From assembly GCF_002095475.1 (NCBI RefSeq), contig NZ_MLFR01000011.1:62001-126000 (forward strand): 64,000 nucleotides of DNA. Reading direction: 5' to 3'. Below are positions 27,241 to 39,459 of the stretch, piece after piece. Each line of letters starts with the position of its first letter. Positions within the stretch are counted from its first letter, which is position 1. Under the pieces are notes generated by a model. That model saw only the letters and a list, made by a program, of their open reading frames with translations. It searched no databases and was not told where the DNA came from. The position numbers and the translations under genes were made by a program. The DNA comes from Pantoea rwandensis. GTDB lineage: Bacteria; Pseudomonadota; Gammaproteobacteria; Enterobacterales; Enterobacteriaceae.

Positions 27241-27462
27241 GTTCTTTTCCTTAACGCATTTGGCTATCCGCTACACATCATATCAGACGCTGCCGCGTCA
27301 CATTTTATGTCTGCAGAAACATACGCACAGTTAAGCGGTCAGATTTCCCTTCATTATTTATTCACAATTGCATTTCATCCCATTTGAAATGGCAGAATTG
27401 CCACAGCACATGTAAAAAACAAAGAACAAACATTTCATTATGTTTCAAAGGTAAATATAAAT

Positions 27463-27481
27463 GAGAATGATTATGATATTT
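27463..27481 (+). promoter_or_regulatory. Putative Fur box upstream of the fepA-like gene
   Basis: GAGAATGATTATGATATTT matches 13 of 19 positions of the Fur consensus, and ATGAT-type hexamers continue into TATTATC just downstream. It lies about 50 bases before the start codon, where Fur would block initiation under iron-replete conditions. Confidence 0.65.
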
Positions 27482-27529
27482 ATTATCACCACGTAAAAAT
27501 ACGTGTAAATAATGACAAGGCGTTAATAT

Positions 27530-29797
27530 ATGAAGTCTATTTATGGTAGAAGGAAAACTACTCTTTCAATAGTGATCGGGTTGTTATTGCAAGCGGGTAT
27601 AACCTCGGGAAATGCAGCTGAATCGTCAACAATTCAACTGAGTAGTTCAGCTGATAATCAGCCAACATCGCAGAATCAAGTTAAGAAAAAAGCCACAAAC
27701 GAAGACACAATGGTGGTCAACGCCCCTGCAGAAAAGCTTAAGCAACAGCCCGGTGCGTCGCTGATTACCCACGAAGATATCGAACGCACCCCACCGGCGA
27801 ACGACCTCTCTGAAATTATTCGCAAAATGCCGGGCGTCAACCTCACGGGCAACAGTGCTACGGGTAGTCGTGGTAACAACCGTCAAATTGATATTCGTGG
27901 CATGGGGCCAGAAAACACCCTGATTTTGGTGGATGGTGTACCTGTTTCTTCTCGCAGCTCCGTGCGCTACAGCCGGACAGGTGAACGTGATTCGCGCGGT
28001 GATACTAACTGGGTTCCCGCAGAAATGGTCGATCACATCGATATACTGCGTGGCCCCGCTGCGGCCCATTACGGCTCAGGCGCAATGGGTGGTGTCGTCA
28101 ACATCACCACTAAGCGCCCGACTAACGACTGGCATGGCTCACTTTCCCTTTTTACCAATCAACCAGAAGATAAAGATGAAGGTGCGACTAAGCGCATGAA
28201 CTTCAGCCTTAGCGGTCCACTGATTGATGATGTTCTGTCCATGCGCGTCTATGGGAACATCAATAAAACCGATGCCGATGCTTATGATATTAATACCAAT
28301 GAAAATGGTTCCTACGCTGCAGGCCGTGAAGGTGTCCGAAACCGCGATATCAACACAGCACTGCAATGGAAAATCAATGACAGGCAATATCTGGATTTTA
28401 ATTACGCATACAGCCGCCAGGGTAATATTTATGCCGGTGATACGCAATACAGCAATAGCAACTTGAGCACAATCGTTCCGGAATTATATGGTGCCGAAAC
28501 CAACCGAATGTATCGCCAAGCCTACAGCCTTACTCACAACGGCATTTGGGATTGGGGCCAGTCGAAACTCACATTGAGTTACGAGGACACGCACAATACA
28601 AGATTGGAGGAAGGCTCAACGGGTAAAGTTGAAGGCATGATCAACAGCGATACCTATAACACCAGTCGTTATAAAACCTGGCGAGTCAATAATGAGTACA
28701 CTATTCCGTTTAGCTTATGGGTGGATAACACCCTGACGATGGGCTTTGAATGGAATAAAGAGAAATTGAACGACCCAGCTTCTATTCAAGAAACCGATGC
28801 GACCGGAATTGAAATTAATGGTGTATCCGGTGATCCCTCGCAGCGTAATACAAAAAATAGCCAGGAATTGAGTGCTGTTTATCTCGAAGACAGTATTGAT
28901 GCATTCAATGGGACAACATTGATCCCGGGCTTGCGCCTGGATTATAGCGACCGTTTCGGCAGTAACTGGAGCCCTAGCCTCAATATTCAGCAGGAGTTAA
29001 CCGATACTCTGCAACTGAAAGCGGGTATTGCACGCGTCTTCAAAGCACCAAACCTTTATCAGTCAACCGAGGGGTACTTGCTGGCCAGTAGCGGCAACGG
29101 ATGTGACATTGGGGGCAGTAACGGTTGCTATCTGATGGGTAACGGTGACCTGAAACCTGAAGTCAGCATCAACAAAGAAATTGGATTGCAATGGAATGAT
29201 GCGGGTTATAGTGCCGGACTGACCTATTTCCGTAACGATTATCAAAATAAAATCGTCTCTGGGGATACCTCTCTCGGTACCGTAGAGGTTGCCAGCGCGC
29301 GTTATTCTTCTGAATATAATATTTATCAGTGGCAAAACGGCGGTAAAGCTCTAACACAGGGCCTTGAAGCGAACCTGACTATTCCTCTTATTGCTGATAA
29401 GCTCAACTGGCGTACCAATGCGACTTATATGTTTACCTCAAAATATAAATCGACTGGAAACCCTCTTTCACTGATTCCAAAATATACCGTGAATAGCTGG
29501 CTTGATTATCAGATCACTCCTGATTTTGCGACCACATTAAGTTGGACAATGTATGGCCGCCAGCATCCGCGTACCACTGCTGAAATTCGCAAAGAAGCAT
29601 CTGGTTTATCCGAGAATGAAGTGGGATCTTACGCAATCTTTGGTTTAGGATTTAATTATGAAGTGAATAAGAATCTTAAATTAAGTGCTGGTGTAACCAA
29701 CTTGCTTGATAAACGAATCTACCGCGAGAATGAAGGTGCTTCTACCTATAATGAGCCGGGCCGCGCTTATTATGCCGGTTTGACCACCTCATTCTAA
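27530..29797 (+). CDS. fepA: TonB-dependent ferric catecholate siderophore receptor, FepA-like
   Basis: Outer-membrane receptor for ferric enterobactin-type siderophores (755 aa). It has a signal peptide (about 1-29, NAA-E), a TonB box (EDTMVV, near residue 58), and a plug domain with IIRKMPGVNLTGNSATGSRG and IDIRGMGPENTLILVDGVPV, which closely matches FepA. WVPAEMVDHIDILRGPAAA follows, then a 22-strand barrel ending in YYAGLTTSF with terminal Phe. Surface-loop Cys pair at GCDIGGSNGCYL. No ent/fep synthesis or permease genes are adjacent, so it is an orphan receptor relying on TonB-ExbBD and a transporter elsewhere. Base composition is more AT-rich than the flanking backbone, suggesting acquisition. 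Confidence 0.9.
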   Translation: MKSIYGRRKTTLSIVIGLLLQAGITSGNAAESSTIQLSSSADNQPTSQNQVKKKATNEDTMVVNAPAEKLKQQPGASLITHEDIERTPPANDLSEIIRKMPGVNLTGNSATGSRGNNRQIDIRGMGPENTLILVDGVPVSSRSSVRYSRTGERDSRGDTNWVPAEMVDHIDILRGPAAAHYGSGAMGGVVNITTKRPTNDWHGSLSLFTNQPEDKDEGATKRMNFSLSGPLIDDVLSMRVYGNINKTDADAYDINTNENGSYAAGREGVRNRDINTALQWKINDRQYLDFNYAYSRQGNIYAGDTQYSNSNLSTIVPELYGAETNRMYRQAYSLTHNGIWDWGQSKLTLSYEDTHNTRLEEGSTGKVEGMINSDTYNTSRYKTWRVNNEYTIPFSLWVDNTLTMGFEWNKEKLNDPASIQETDATGIEINGVSGDPSQRNTKNSQELSAVYLEDSIDAFNGTTLIPGLRLDYSDRFGSNWSPSLNIQQELTDTLQLKAGIARVFKAPNLYQSTEGYLLASSGNGCDIGGSNGCYLMGNGDLKPEVSINKEIGLQWNDAGYSAGLTYFRNDYQNKIVSGDTSLGTVEVASARYSSEYNIYQWQNGGKALTQGLEANLTIPLIADKLNWRTNATYMFTSKYKSTGNPLSLIPKYTVNSWLDYQITPDFATTLSWTMYGRQHPRTTAEIRKEASGLSENEVGSYAIFGLGFNYEVNKNLKLSAGVTNLLDKRIYRENEGASTYNEPGRAYYAGLTTSF

Positions 29798-29816
29798 TTT
29801 CATCGTGATGAATATC

Positions 29817-29840
29817 TTGGCCGGTGTGACCACCGGCCAA
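29817..29840 (+). terminator. Terminator hairpin after the fepA-like gene
   Basis: Perfect TTGGCCGGTG / CACCGGCCAA-type stem (TTGGCCGGTG-TGAC-CACCGGCCAA) 20 bases past the stop. The flanks are AT-rich but lack a strict T-run, so it may serve both convergent genes. Confidence 0.7.
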
Positions 29841-29869
29841 AACTCCATAATCCATTTTTGACAGGTGGG

Positions 29870-30580
29870 TCACTGACTCGCTCGCTGATGTCTTCTCTCC
29901 GTATCATCCAAATGTTGAGACATCGCTGTTGAAGCTGCGCTCGCATCTCCGATCAAAATAGCATCGACCAGTGATTTATGCAGGGGCAATGAGACCTCAT
30001 GGTTCTCGCTGGGATCGGGATTAGTCAGGCGAAGTGACATCAACATTGTGGTGCGAATAGCATGCGCGATCGGCAATAAGAATTGGTTCTGTGATGCTTC
30101 CAAAATGGCAGTATGAAACTCAAGGTCAGCGCGAATAAATTGCTCCACATTGCCTTTAGCCACATACATCTTCTCGTAAGCGGCCTGAATGCGCGCTTTT
30201 TCTTCCACACTGGCGCGTGTTGCCGCCAATGCAGCAGCAGGAGGCTCTACAATACGTCGCACTTCCATCAGTTGCGTCAAGGTTTTCCCCCCTCCGGCTA
30301 TGCTGTGGTGCCAATCCAAAAACTGGGGGTCCAGTTGCTGCCAGCTGGTTTTCGGCCTAACAGTCGTGCCCTTACGCTGGCGTGAATCGAGCATTCCTTT
30401 CGAAATCAGGATTTGTAGTGCTTCACGTAATACCGTCCTGCTCACACCGTAATTTTCCAGCAGCTGTGTTTCATTGGGCAATAGCTCGCCTGGCTGGAGT
30501 CGTCCGTCGATAATTTGACGGCCCAAATCCTCTACGAGCTGATCAGCCATCGTGCGCTTCAATGAGGCAGAAAAAATCAT
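29870..30580 (-). CDS. GntR/FadR-family regulator of the adjacent sugar-acid genes
   Basis: FadR-subfamily repressor (236 aa). The N-terminal winged HTH (LGRQIIDGRLQPGELLPNE, then YGVSRTVLREALQIL) is followed by an all-helical FCD ligand domain ([43 protein letters not shown]) with the metal-binding Asp/His pattern. Such regulators normally repress a divergent sugar-acid catabolic operon and are released by the acid. The arrangement here fits: dehydratase and transporter genes lie on the other strand. One copy of a repeated palindrome, TCATATTTTATGA, overlaps its start codon, pointing to autoregulation. Confidence 0.88.
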   Translation of the reverse strand: MIFSASLKRTMADQLVEDLGRQIIDGRLQPGELLPNETQLLENYGVSRTVLREALQILISKGMLDSRQRKGTTVRPKTSWQQLDPQFLDWHHSIAGGGKTLTQLMEVRRIVEPPAAALAATRASVEEKARIQAAYEKMYVAKGNVEQFIRADLEFHTAILEASQNQFLLPIAHAIRTTMLMSLRLTNPDPSENHEVSLPLHKSLVDAILIGDASAASTAMSQHLDDTERRHQRASQ

Positions 30581-30625
30581 ATTTTATGAACTCCGTCAAA
30601 AAATCATATTTATCATATTTTATGA
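30577..30625. promoter_or_regulatory. Duplicated TCATATTTTATGA palindrome, likely GntR operator
   Basis: TCATATTTTATGA occurs at 30577-30589 and again at 30613-30625, 36 bp apart, with a partial copy (TCATATTTATCA) between. Each has TCATA/TATGA arms. The sites lie between the divergent regulator and dehydratase genes, the expected place for a FadR-type operator. The function is inferred. Confidence 0.65.
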
Positions 30626-30687
30626 GTTTACCATTACTGCTAATTATATCAGTAACACGCCAACACCAGGCAGTAGGGGAATCACAA

Positions 30688-31820
30688 GTGAAAATTAAAG
30701 ATGTCAAAACGCACATTCTGTCTGCAAAGCTAACAACACCTTTTGCTTACTCACGTGCGTGGTACGACACAAGAACCGCGATGATAGTTGAAATTGAAAC
30801 GGATAACGGTCTGATTGGCTGGGGAGAGTGCTATGGCCCGGCAGTGATGACAGAAGCCGTGGTCAGGGGGATAAAACCATGGTTAATCGGTGCCGACCCG
30901 TTGAAATCTGATTTGCTCTGGGAAGATATCTACGCAAGGCTGCGTGATCACGGACAAAAGGGGTTAGTCATTGAAGGGCTTAGCGGTGTGGATATCGCCT
31001 TATGGGATATTCGTGGCAAGTATTTCTCCTGTCCCTCTTACCAGTTGCTTGGCGGCGCCCTGCGTGACGATGTTCAAGCTTATGCCACCGGTCTGTATCG
31101 CCGTAAAGAGGGAAATCCACTTGAGTATCTGCCGGATGAAGCCGCTGGTTACGTCAACGAAGGGTTTAAAGCGGTAAAACTTAAAGTGGGATTTGGTGTA
31201 AAAGAGGATGCTGCCGTTACCGCCGCCGTGCGTGAAGCAATCGGTCCTGATGTGGAACTGATGGTGGATGCTAATCATGCTTACGATGCGGTGTCAGCGA
31301 TCCAACTCGGTCGTCTCATCGAACAATACGACATCAGTTGGTTTGAGGAACCCGTTCCGCCAGAAGATTTGGTCGGCTATAAAGCCGTTAAGGCCGCCCT
31401 AACCATTCCCGTTGCAGGCGGTGAGTGCGAATACACCCGGTTAGGCTTCCGCGATATCCTCACACAAAATGCCATGGACATTATTCAGCCAGATATTTGT
31501 GCAGCAGGCGGTTTATCTGAATGTAAAAAAATTGCGGATATGGCGTGGAGCTTTGGCGTACGTACTAACCCCCATGTTTGGGGCAGCGGTATAGGCATCG
31601 CGGCATCGTTGCAATTTATTGCCATGGTCCCTACGCATACACCTGTTTCGCTCAATCCCAAACAACCCATCTTTGAATTTGACCAGACTGAACATCCGGT
31701 TCGGATGGCGATCATTAAAGATCCTATTAGACACCAGCAAGGTCGTATTGCTATTCCTCAGGGGCCGGGCTTGGTATTGAAATCAACCGTGAAGCGCTTC
31801 AGGCGTATAAGGTGAATTAA
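30688..31820 (+). CDS. Enolase-superfamily (mandelate racemase type) sugar-acid dehydratase, frameshifted at the C-terminus
   Basis: Mg-dependent enzyme of the MR/MLE family, probably an acid-sugar dehydratase (about 376 aa). Catalytic marks: KxK in FKAVKLKVGFG; metal ligands in LMVDANHAYD, WFEEPVPPED and AGGECEYTR; general-base His in NPHVWGSGIGIA. The start is GTG 30688 with AGGGGAA upstream; the longer reading upstream covers the operator. As read, the frame ends at 31815 with an odd basic tail (LVLKSTVKRFRRIR). One missing base near 31768-31772 would give the family ending GPGLGIEINREALQAYKVN and a stop at 31820, two bases before the transporter ATG. The sugar acid is unknown. Confidence 0.85.
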
Positions 31821-31822
31821 CC

Positions 31823-33100
31823 ATGCAAGCTAAAACCACAATCAACGACACCTCTGACAGCCCGTGGCTGAAAATTGGAGGATCGTTACTGCTGGGAATG
31901 TTTGTTTCCTATCTCGACAGAACCAATTTGTCTGTCGCACTGCCAGAACTGTCAAAAGATCTTGGATTCGCCGGGGCGAATTTCGCAGAGGTTTCCAGCT
32001 GGGCGCTGACGACATTTCTGATTGGTTATACCATTGCCAACGTATTAGGCGGGTTATTTACTCGCAAAGCTGACCCTAAGCGTGTCGCTATTTGGTGCGT
32101 GACCTTATGGTCCATCGCCACCATCATCGTTGGATTCACTCATTCTATCTGGGTGTTACTGGCTTGCCGTATTCTCCTGGGAATCACTGAAGGCATTTAC
32201 TGGCCTCAGCAATCGCGTTTTGCACGTGCATGGTTCTCGCCACAACAACGTACCCGAGCAAACAGCGTGGTACAGTTTTACGGTCAGTACCTGGCACTGG
32301 CGCTGGGCTTTATAATTCTCACTCCAATGTACGATGCGTTCGGCTGGCGCATACTGTTTTTTATCACTGGAGGATTAGGTTTAGTAGTGATTGTTCCCTT
32401 ATATTTGCGCAATCTGCGCCCAGAAATCGAAGCACCTTATCGGGATGAAAATGCTGCAGCTGGTAGTGCAGAAAAGCTAACGCTCGCTTCTTTTGGCGGA
32501 CCCGCGTTCTTTTTCCTGATATTCACTTATATTGCACAAAGTATGCTGTTTTGGGGGATTACGTTATGGATTCCATTGGTTGTTCGTTCACTGGGATTCA
32601 CCGGATTCTCTCAGGCGATTGCCAGCGCGGTACCCTACCTGGCCGCTGTGCTGCTCGCTATTCCGATTGCAAAAATCAGCGACAAAACCAATAAGCGTGT
32701 TCTGATTGCGTCACTCGGATTGCTGATCCCTGGCTGTCTGATCATTTCACTGCCACTGATCGACAATGCGGTACTGAAAATTGCATTAATTACTCTGGCT
32801 ATGGGCTATTACGCCAGCAGCTTCTCGCCCAATATCTGGTCACTGATTCAGGGCAGCGTGTCCCCCAATGCCACAGGTCCCGCAGCAGGCATTATTAACG
32901 GTATAGGTTCAGGCGGCGGTGGCACGATTGCAGGCTTCTTGGTTGGCATGATGTATCTGAAAACGGGGTCGTACTTGGCAGGATTCGTGGTAATTGGGGT
33001 GATTGTTATCTGCGGCGCGGTTTCCCTGATGATTTGGGGACAGATGCAAAAGCGAAGAGTAAAGAGGATGGCACGCGCTTTGCCAATTGAAGGTCAATAA
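31823..33100 (+). CDS. MFS anion:cation symporter (ACS family) for a sugar acid
   Basis: Inner-membrane transporter (425 aa, 12 helices) of the ACS family, which includes galactonate, glucarate and hexuronate carriers. The marks are LLGMFVSYLDRTNLSVALP in helix 1, LGGLFTRKADPKRV in loop 2-3, LLGITEGIYWPQQSRFARAW in helix 4 and ISDKTNKRVLIA in the second half. It directly follows the dehydratase (2-7 bases), so its substrate is probably the acid that enzyme uses. It is followed by a terminator before convergent parE. Confidence 0.88.
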   Translation: MQAKTTINDTSDSPWLKIGGSLLLGMFVSYLDRTNLSVALPELSKDLGFAGANFAEVSSWALTTFLIGYTIANVLGGLFTRKADPKRVAIWCVTLWSIATIIVGFTHSIWVLLACRILLGITEGIYWPQQSRFARAWFSPQQRTRANSVVQFYGQYLALALGFIILTPMYDAFGWRILFFITGGLGLVVIVPLYLRNLRPEIEAPYRDENAAAGSAEKLTLASFGGPAFFFLIFTYIAQSMLFWGITLWIPLVVRSLGFTGFSQAIASAVPYLAAVLLAIPIAKISDKTNKRVLIASLGLLIPGCLIISLPLIDNAVLKIALITLAMGYYASSFSPNIWSLIQGSVSPNATGPAAGIINGIGSGGGGTIAGFLVGMMYLKTGSYLAGFVVIGVIVICGAVSLMIWGQMQKRRVKRMARALPIEGQ

Positions 33101-33113
33101 AGCCCTCTAATGA

Positions 33114-33142
33114 AAACAGCCTCGAATTTTCGGGGCTGTTTA
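33114..33142. terminator. Bidirectional terminator between the MFS gene and parE
   Basis: Stem AAACAGCC...GGCTGTTT with a CGA/TCG inner extension and a TTTT loop. T-rich on the plus strand (GTTTACG), A-rich on the other side. Confidence 0.7.
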
Positions 33143-33185
33143 CGTTTGGATTTCTGCTGCTAACGTTTCTCTATCATCAATGACA

Positions 33186-35710
<2,525 letters not shown>

Positions 35711-35713
35711 CGT

Positions 35714-36541
35714 TTAATAGCCCTCAGAATCAAGATCGGGGCGGAACATGTCGCTTTGCAGACGGTTAACTTCCGTTTCCAGTGAACCATCGGCTTTCAG
35801 CGTCAACCAGCGCCAGCCCGGTGCAACATTATCAATGGTGAAATTGGTGCAATGCGGTTTGAACTGGACACAGGTGGAGGGTGACGTCAGCACGCGGCGA
35901 CCATGCCAGTCCAGATCCAGCTCCTGGTGAATATGGCCGCACACCAGATTCCGCGCACGTGGGAAATGGTGCAGCACAGCCTCTAACTGATGCGGATTGC
36001 GCAGGCTGTGTTGATCCAGCCAGGTACAGCCCGACGCCAGCGGATGGTGATGTAGCAGCACCAGCGTATGTCGTTCAGGGTGCTTGCGCAGCGCAATATC
36101 AAGCCACTCCAGTTGGTATTCGCTCAACATGCCATGCGGCACACCAAATACCTGACTATCCAGCAACACCATTTGCCAATGTTCGCCCAATAAAACGTGT
36201 TTATCAGCGGCAATCCCTGCATCGGCCAGCGTATCGACCATGGCAGGCTGGAAATCGTGGTTGCCTGGCAACCAGACACAGGGTTTCGGCAGACGTGTAA
36301 TGCCCGCAACAAAGTGCTGATAAGCTTCGACGGTGTGATCCTGGGCGAGATCGCCAGTGGCGATAGTCAGATCGTAATCGCGCTGTTGCGCCATGATGGC
36401 GTCCAGCACCGCATCAAAACTCGACCAGGTATTTACCCCAAGCAGCGATTGATGTTTTCCTGCAAAAAGATGGGTATCCGTGATTTGTAAAATCCTGATA
36501 TCGGCCCCATTTGCCGCAGGAAGAGTGAGCAGGCTATCCAA
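35714..36541 (-). CDS. cpdA: 3',5'-cyclic AMP phosphodiesterase CpdA
   Basis: Metallophosphoesterase that hydrolyses cAMP to AMP, lowering CRP signalling; cytosolic, 275 aa. Metal ligands are seen in ILQITDTHLF, TGDLAQDH, WLPGNHDFQP, LLHHHPLASGC and VCGHIHQEL. The start codon is TTG at 36541 with AAAGGA six bases upstream; no ATG lies at the conserved position. The second cistron after yqiB, in the conserved order nudF-yqiB-cpdA-yqiA-parE. Confidence 0.97.
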   Translation of the reverse strand: MDSLLTLPAANGADIRILQITDTHLFAGKHQSLLGVNTWSSFDAVLDAIMAQQRDYDLTIATGDLAQDHTVEAYQHFVAGITRLPKPCVWLPGNHDFQPAMVDTLADAGIAADKHVLLGEHWQMVLLDSQVFGVPHGMLSEYQLEWLDIALRKHPERHTLVLLHHHPLASGCTWLDQHSLRNPHQLEAVLHHFPRARNLVCGHIHQELDLDWHGRRVLTSPSTCVQFKPHCTNFTIDNVAPGWRWLTLKADGSLETEVNRLQSDMFRPDLDSEGY

Positions 36542-36574
36542 AGCGTTTCCTTTATCTCCACGCCATATACGCTA

Positions 36575-37000
36575 TCAACAAACCGGCACCGCCACAGCGC
36601 CGTGCGCCAGACAATATCTCAACCAATCCGCAAGGAACTGGTTAATTTGATGTTTTTCATCGCGCTGATGCAGTTTTTTATTAGGATAATCATAGCGCGC
36701 TTTGAAACGATAGATCTGCTGAGTGGAACACACTTCAGCGACCATCGCATCATGATATAGCCGTACCGACATGGAGGGTAGGCTCCAGTAACTGACCGCA
36801 GGGGCCACCTGGCGAACTTCTACCAGCGTGGTGTAACGCGTCGACTCTTGGATGGTGAGCTGATAACTGGCGCCGTTCACCTGATAGACAACCGATGCGC
36901 CTGCCTCATCATTACGAGGCAACAGGCGACGCAGCTGGGCGAAATTGGTTTCGCACAGACGCATCATTTCGGGAAAGTCAGGGGTATAGCGCTGTTTCAT
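36575..37000 (-). CDS. yqiB: DUF1249 protein YqiB
   Basis: Conserved enterobacterial protein of unknown function (141 aa). It is nearly collinear with E. coli Yqi[41 protein letters not shown] and [19 protein letters not shown]. No signal peptide or membrane segment is seen. ATG 37000 overlaps the nudF stop (ATGA), showing translational coupling. An in-frame GTG four codons upstream (37012) is an alternative, but GGAAG at the right spacing favours the ATG. Confidence 0.94.
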   Translation of the reverse strand: MKQRYTPDFPEMMRLCETNFAQLRRLLPRNDEAGASVVYQVNGASYQLTIQESTRYTTLVEVRQVAPAVSYWSLPSMSVRLYHDAMVAEVCSTQQIYRFKARYDYPNKKLHQRDEKHQINQFLADWLRYCLAHGAVAVPVC

Positions 37001-37635
37001 TTTAGCTTCCACTCTTGTCGTAGTTTCTCATGGTGCAACGCCAGCCATTGCAAGGCGATGACAGATGCCGCGTTATCGATAATCCCCTCTTCCACCCAGC
37101 GATAAGCCTGTTCGCGGCTGACCACATGGACAAGAATATCCTCATTCTCTTCCTCCAGCCCGTGATTTCCTTCTGCCAGGCTGGCATCCACTTCGCCCAC
37201 CAGCACCGACAAACGTTCAGATGTTCCGCCGGGGCTGGCTAAGTAATTCACTATCGGTTTCACGCGGCCAACCTTGAGGCCCGCTTCTTCTACTGCTTCA
37301 CGTCGCGCCACGTCTTCCGGGGTTTCACCCGGCTCGATGATGCCGGCCACCATTTCCAGCAACCAGGGCGTTGGGCTGGAATCAAAAGCCGGGATGCGGA
37401 TCTGTTCGATCAGCACCACTTCGTCTCGTAAGGGATCATAGGGTAGCAGCACGGCGGCGTGTCCGCGCTCAAAAACTTCGCGCACCACTTCACCGCTCAT
37501 CTCGCCATCAAAGCGGCGGTGGCGGAAACGGTAGCTGACAATGGAAAAAAAACCATCGTAGCGTGTTTCTCGTGCAATAATTTCTACATCGTTTTTTGTG
37601 AAAGTCACAGGGGATTTTTTTTCACCCGCCATCAT
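36997..37635 (-). CDS. nudF: ADP-ribose pyrophosphatase NudF
   Basis: Nudix hydrolase splitting ADP-ribose to AMP and ribose 5-phosphate (212 aa). The Nudix box is [20 protein letters not shown] followed by AGL, with the full GX5EX7REUXEE pattern. The N-terminal part [20 protein letters not shown] and the [15 protein letters not shown] loop match E. coli NudF. The start is ATG 37635, with an adjacent ATG at 37632 and AAGGA upstream. It heads the five-gene operon ending in parE and is divergent from tolC. Confidence 0.95.
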   Translation of the reverse strand: MMAGEKKSPVTFTKNDVEIIARETRYDGFFSIVSYRFRHRRFDGEMSGEVVREVFERGHAAVLLPYDPLRDEVVLIEQIRIPAFDSSPTPWLLEMVAGIIEPGETPEDVARREAVEEAGLKVGRVKPIVNYLASPGGTSERLSVLVGEVDASLAEGNHGLEEENEDILVHVVSREQAYRWVEEGIIDNAASVIALQWLALHHEKLRQEWKLK

Positions 37636-37844
37636 CTGGTTCCTTATGCAGATTGGGATGGAGCGAAGAAAAGCCAACCCTAGTGCTCCGTCCGAGTGGT
37701 TCTTTCTGAATTATTTACGTAAATTAGGGGGAGAAGGCACGTTCAGCCAACTTATCTGTCATGCCGCCTCTGTAGAATCGGCGATTATTTTTTGGCTTAC
37801 CTGCAGCACTACCAGTGCAATTTGCTGCATCAAAAGGAATGCAA

Positions 37845-39318
37845 ATGAAAAAACTGCTCCCACTTTTTATTGGACTGAGCTTGGGCGGATTCAGCCTTGC
37901 CAGCCAGGCAGAGAACCTGCTGCAGGTCTACCAGCAGGCGCGCCTGAGCAACCCGGATCTGCGTGCTTCTGCCGCTGACCGCGATGCCGCCTTTGAGAAA
38001 ATTAATGAAGCGCGTAGTCCATTATTGCCGCAGTTAGGCTTGGGCGCAGATTATACCTATAACAACGGTTACCGTGACAGCAGCGGTCTCCATTCCAACA
38101 CGACCAGCGCTTCTCTGCAATTAACTCAAACTATTTTCGACATGTCGAAATGGCGCGCGCTGTCGTTGCAGGAAAAAACCGCCGGGATTCAGGACGTCAC
38201 CTATCAGGTTGCTCAGCAGGATCTGATTCTGAATACCGCAACCGCCTATTTCAACGTATTGAAGGCGATTGATACGCTTTCTTACACGGAAGCACAGAAA
38301 CAATCGATCTACCGTGAACTGGACCAAACCACTCAGCGTTTTAACGTTGGCTTGGTCGCGATCACTGACGTGCAAAAACGCCCGTGCGCAATATGACAGC
38401 GTTTTGGCTAGCGAAGTGACCGCACGTAATAACCTCGATAACGCGGTGGAATCACTGCGTCAGATTACCGGTATGGATTATCTGGCGCTGGCCTCACTGA
38501 ATATCGATCGCTTCAAAACTGCACGTCCTGATGCCGTAGCAGCATTGCTGAAACAAGCTGAAAGCCGCAACCTGAACCTGTTGTCTGCACGTTTGAGCCA
38601 GGATTTAGCCCGTGAACAGATTCGTTCTGCTGAAACCGGCCATATGCCAACGCTGGGTCTGACCGCTTCAACAGGCGTGTCAAACAGCAAATACGGCGGC
38701 AGCCGCGCTAACCAGAGTTCAGGTACCACGGATTCCATCACCGGTTCTAACCAGGTTGGCCTGAGCTTCTCCATGCCACTCTACAGCGGTGGTTCAGTGA
38801 CCTCGCAGGTGAAACAGGCGCAGTACAACTTTGTAGCCGCCAGCGAGCAGTTGGAAGGGGCACATCGCAGTGCGATCCAGACCGTGCGTTCTTCGTTCAA
38901 CAACGTTAACGCGTCTATCAGTAGCATCGATGCTTACAAACAGGCCGTGGTGTCTGCCCAAAGCTCATTAGATGCGATGGAAGCGGGCTATCAGGTCGGT
39001 ACACGTACCATCGTTGATGTGCTGGATGCCACCACCACGCTGTATAACTCCAAACAGCAGCTTTCTGATGCGCGTTACAGCTACCTGATCAACCAGCTGA
39101 ACATCAAATACGCTCTGGGTACGCTGAATGAGCAGGATCTGCAGCTGTTAAACAGTTCTCTGGGCAAAGAGATCACCACCTCACCAGAAGTGGTCGCGCC
39201 GGAAAATAGCCAGCAGGCTGCACGAGTCAATAATGGTCCGCAATCTACTGCGCCGTCAGCCGCTGCGAAAGCGCGTCCGGCTGCCGCACACAGTAGCGGA
39301 AATCCATTCGGTAATTAA
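37845..39318 (+). CDS. tolC: Outer-membrane efflux/secretion channel TolC, +1 frameshift as read
   Basis: Trimeric outer-membrane duct for tripartite drug efflux and type I secretion. The signal peptide is KKLLPLFIGLSLGGFSLASQA-E. The helical barrel repeats include NLLQVYQQARLSNPDLR and VEAGYQVGTRT-like EAGYQVGTRTIVDVLDATT. The reading is interrupted at residue about 178: five A's at 38374-38378 (GTGCAAAAACGCC) where E. coli-like VQNARAQYD needs four, so the frame stops at 38396 and resumes one frame over. Removing one A gives 490 aa, close to E. coli (493). Sequencing error is the likeliest cause. An upstream Shine-Dalgarno AAAGGAA fits ATG 37845. Confidence 0.93.
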
Positions 39319-39324
39319 TCCCTT

Positions 39325-39347
39325 AAGGGGCCGCTTGCGGCCCCTTT
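39325..39347 (+). terminator. Rho-independent terminator after tolC
   Basis: Perfect stem AAGGGGCCGC-TTG-GCGGCCCCTT six bases past the stop, followed by TCGC; a short T-run only. Confidence 0.85.
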
Positions 39348-39459
39348 CGCATTCAAACGTATAACAACGTAAAGATCCCCCAGCCATCAGGCGAGTCGCT
39401 TCAATTTCCCCCCCTCATCACCTATCCTAAGCCCCACCTTTGGGCACAGGATGAAAATA

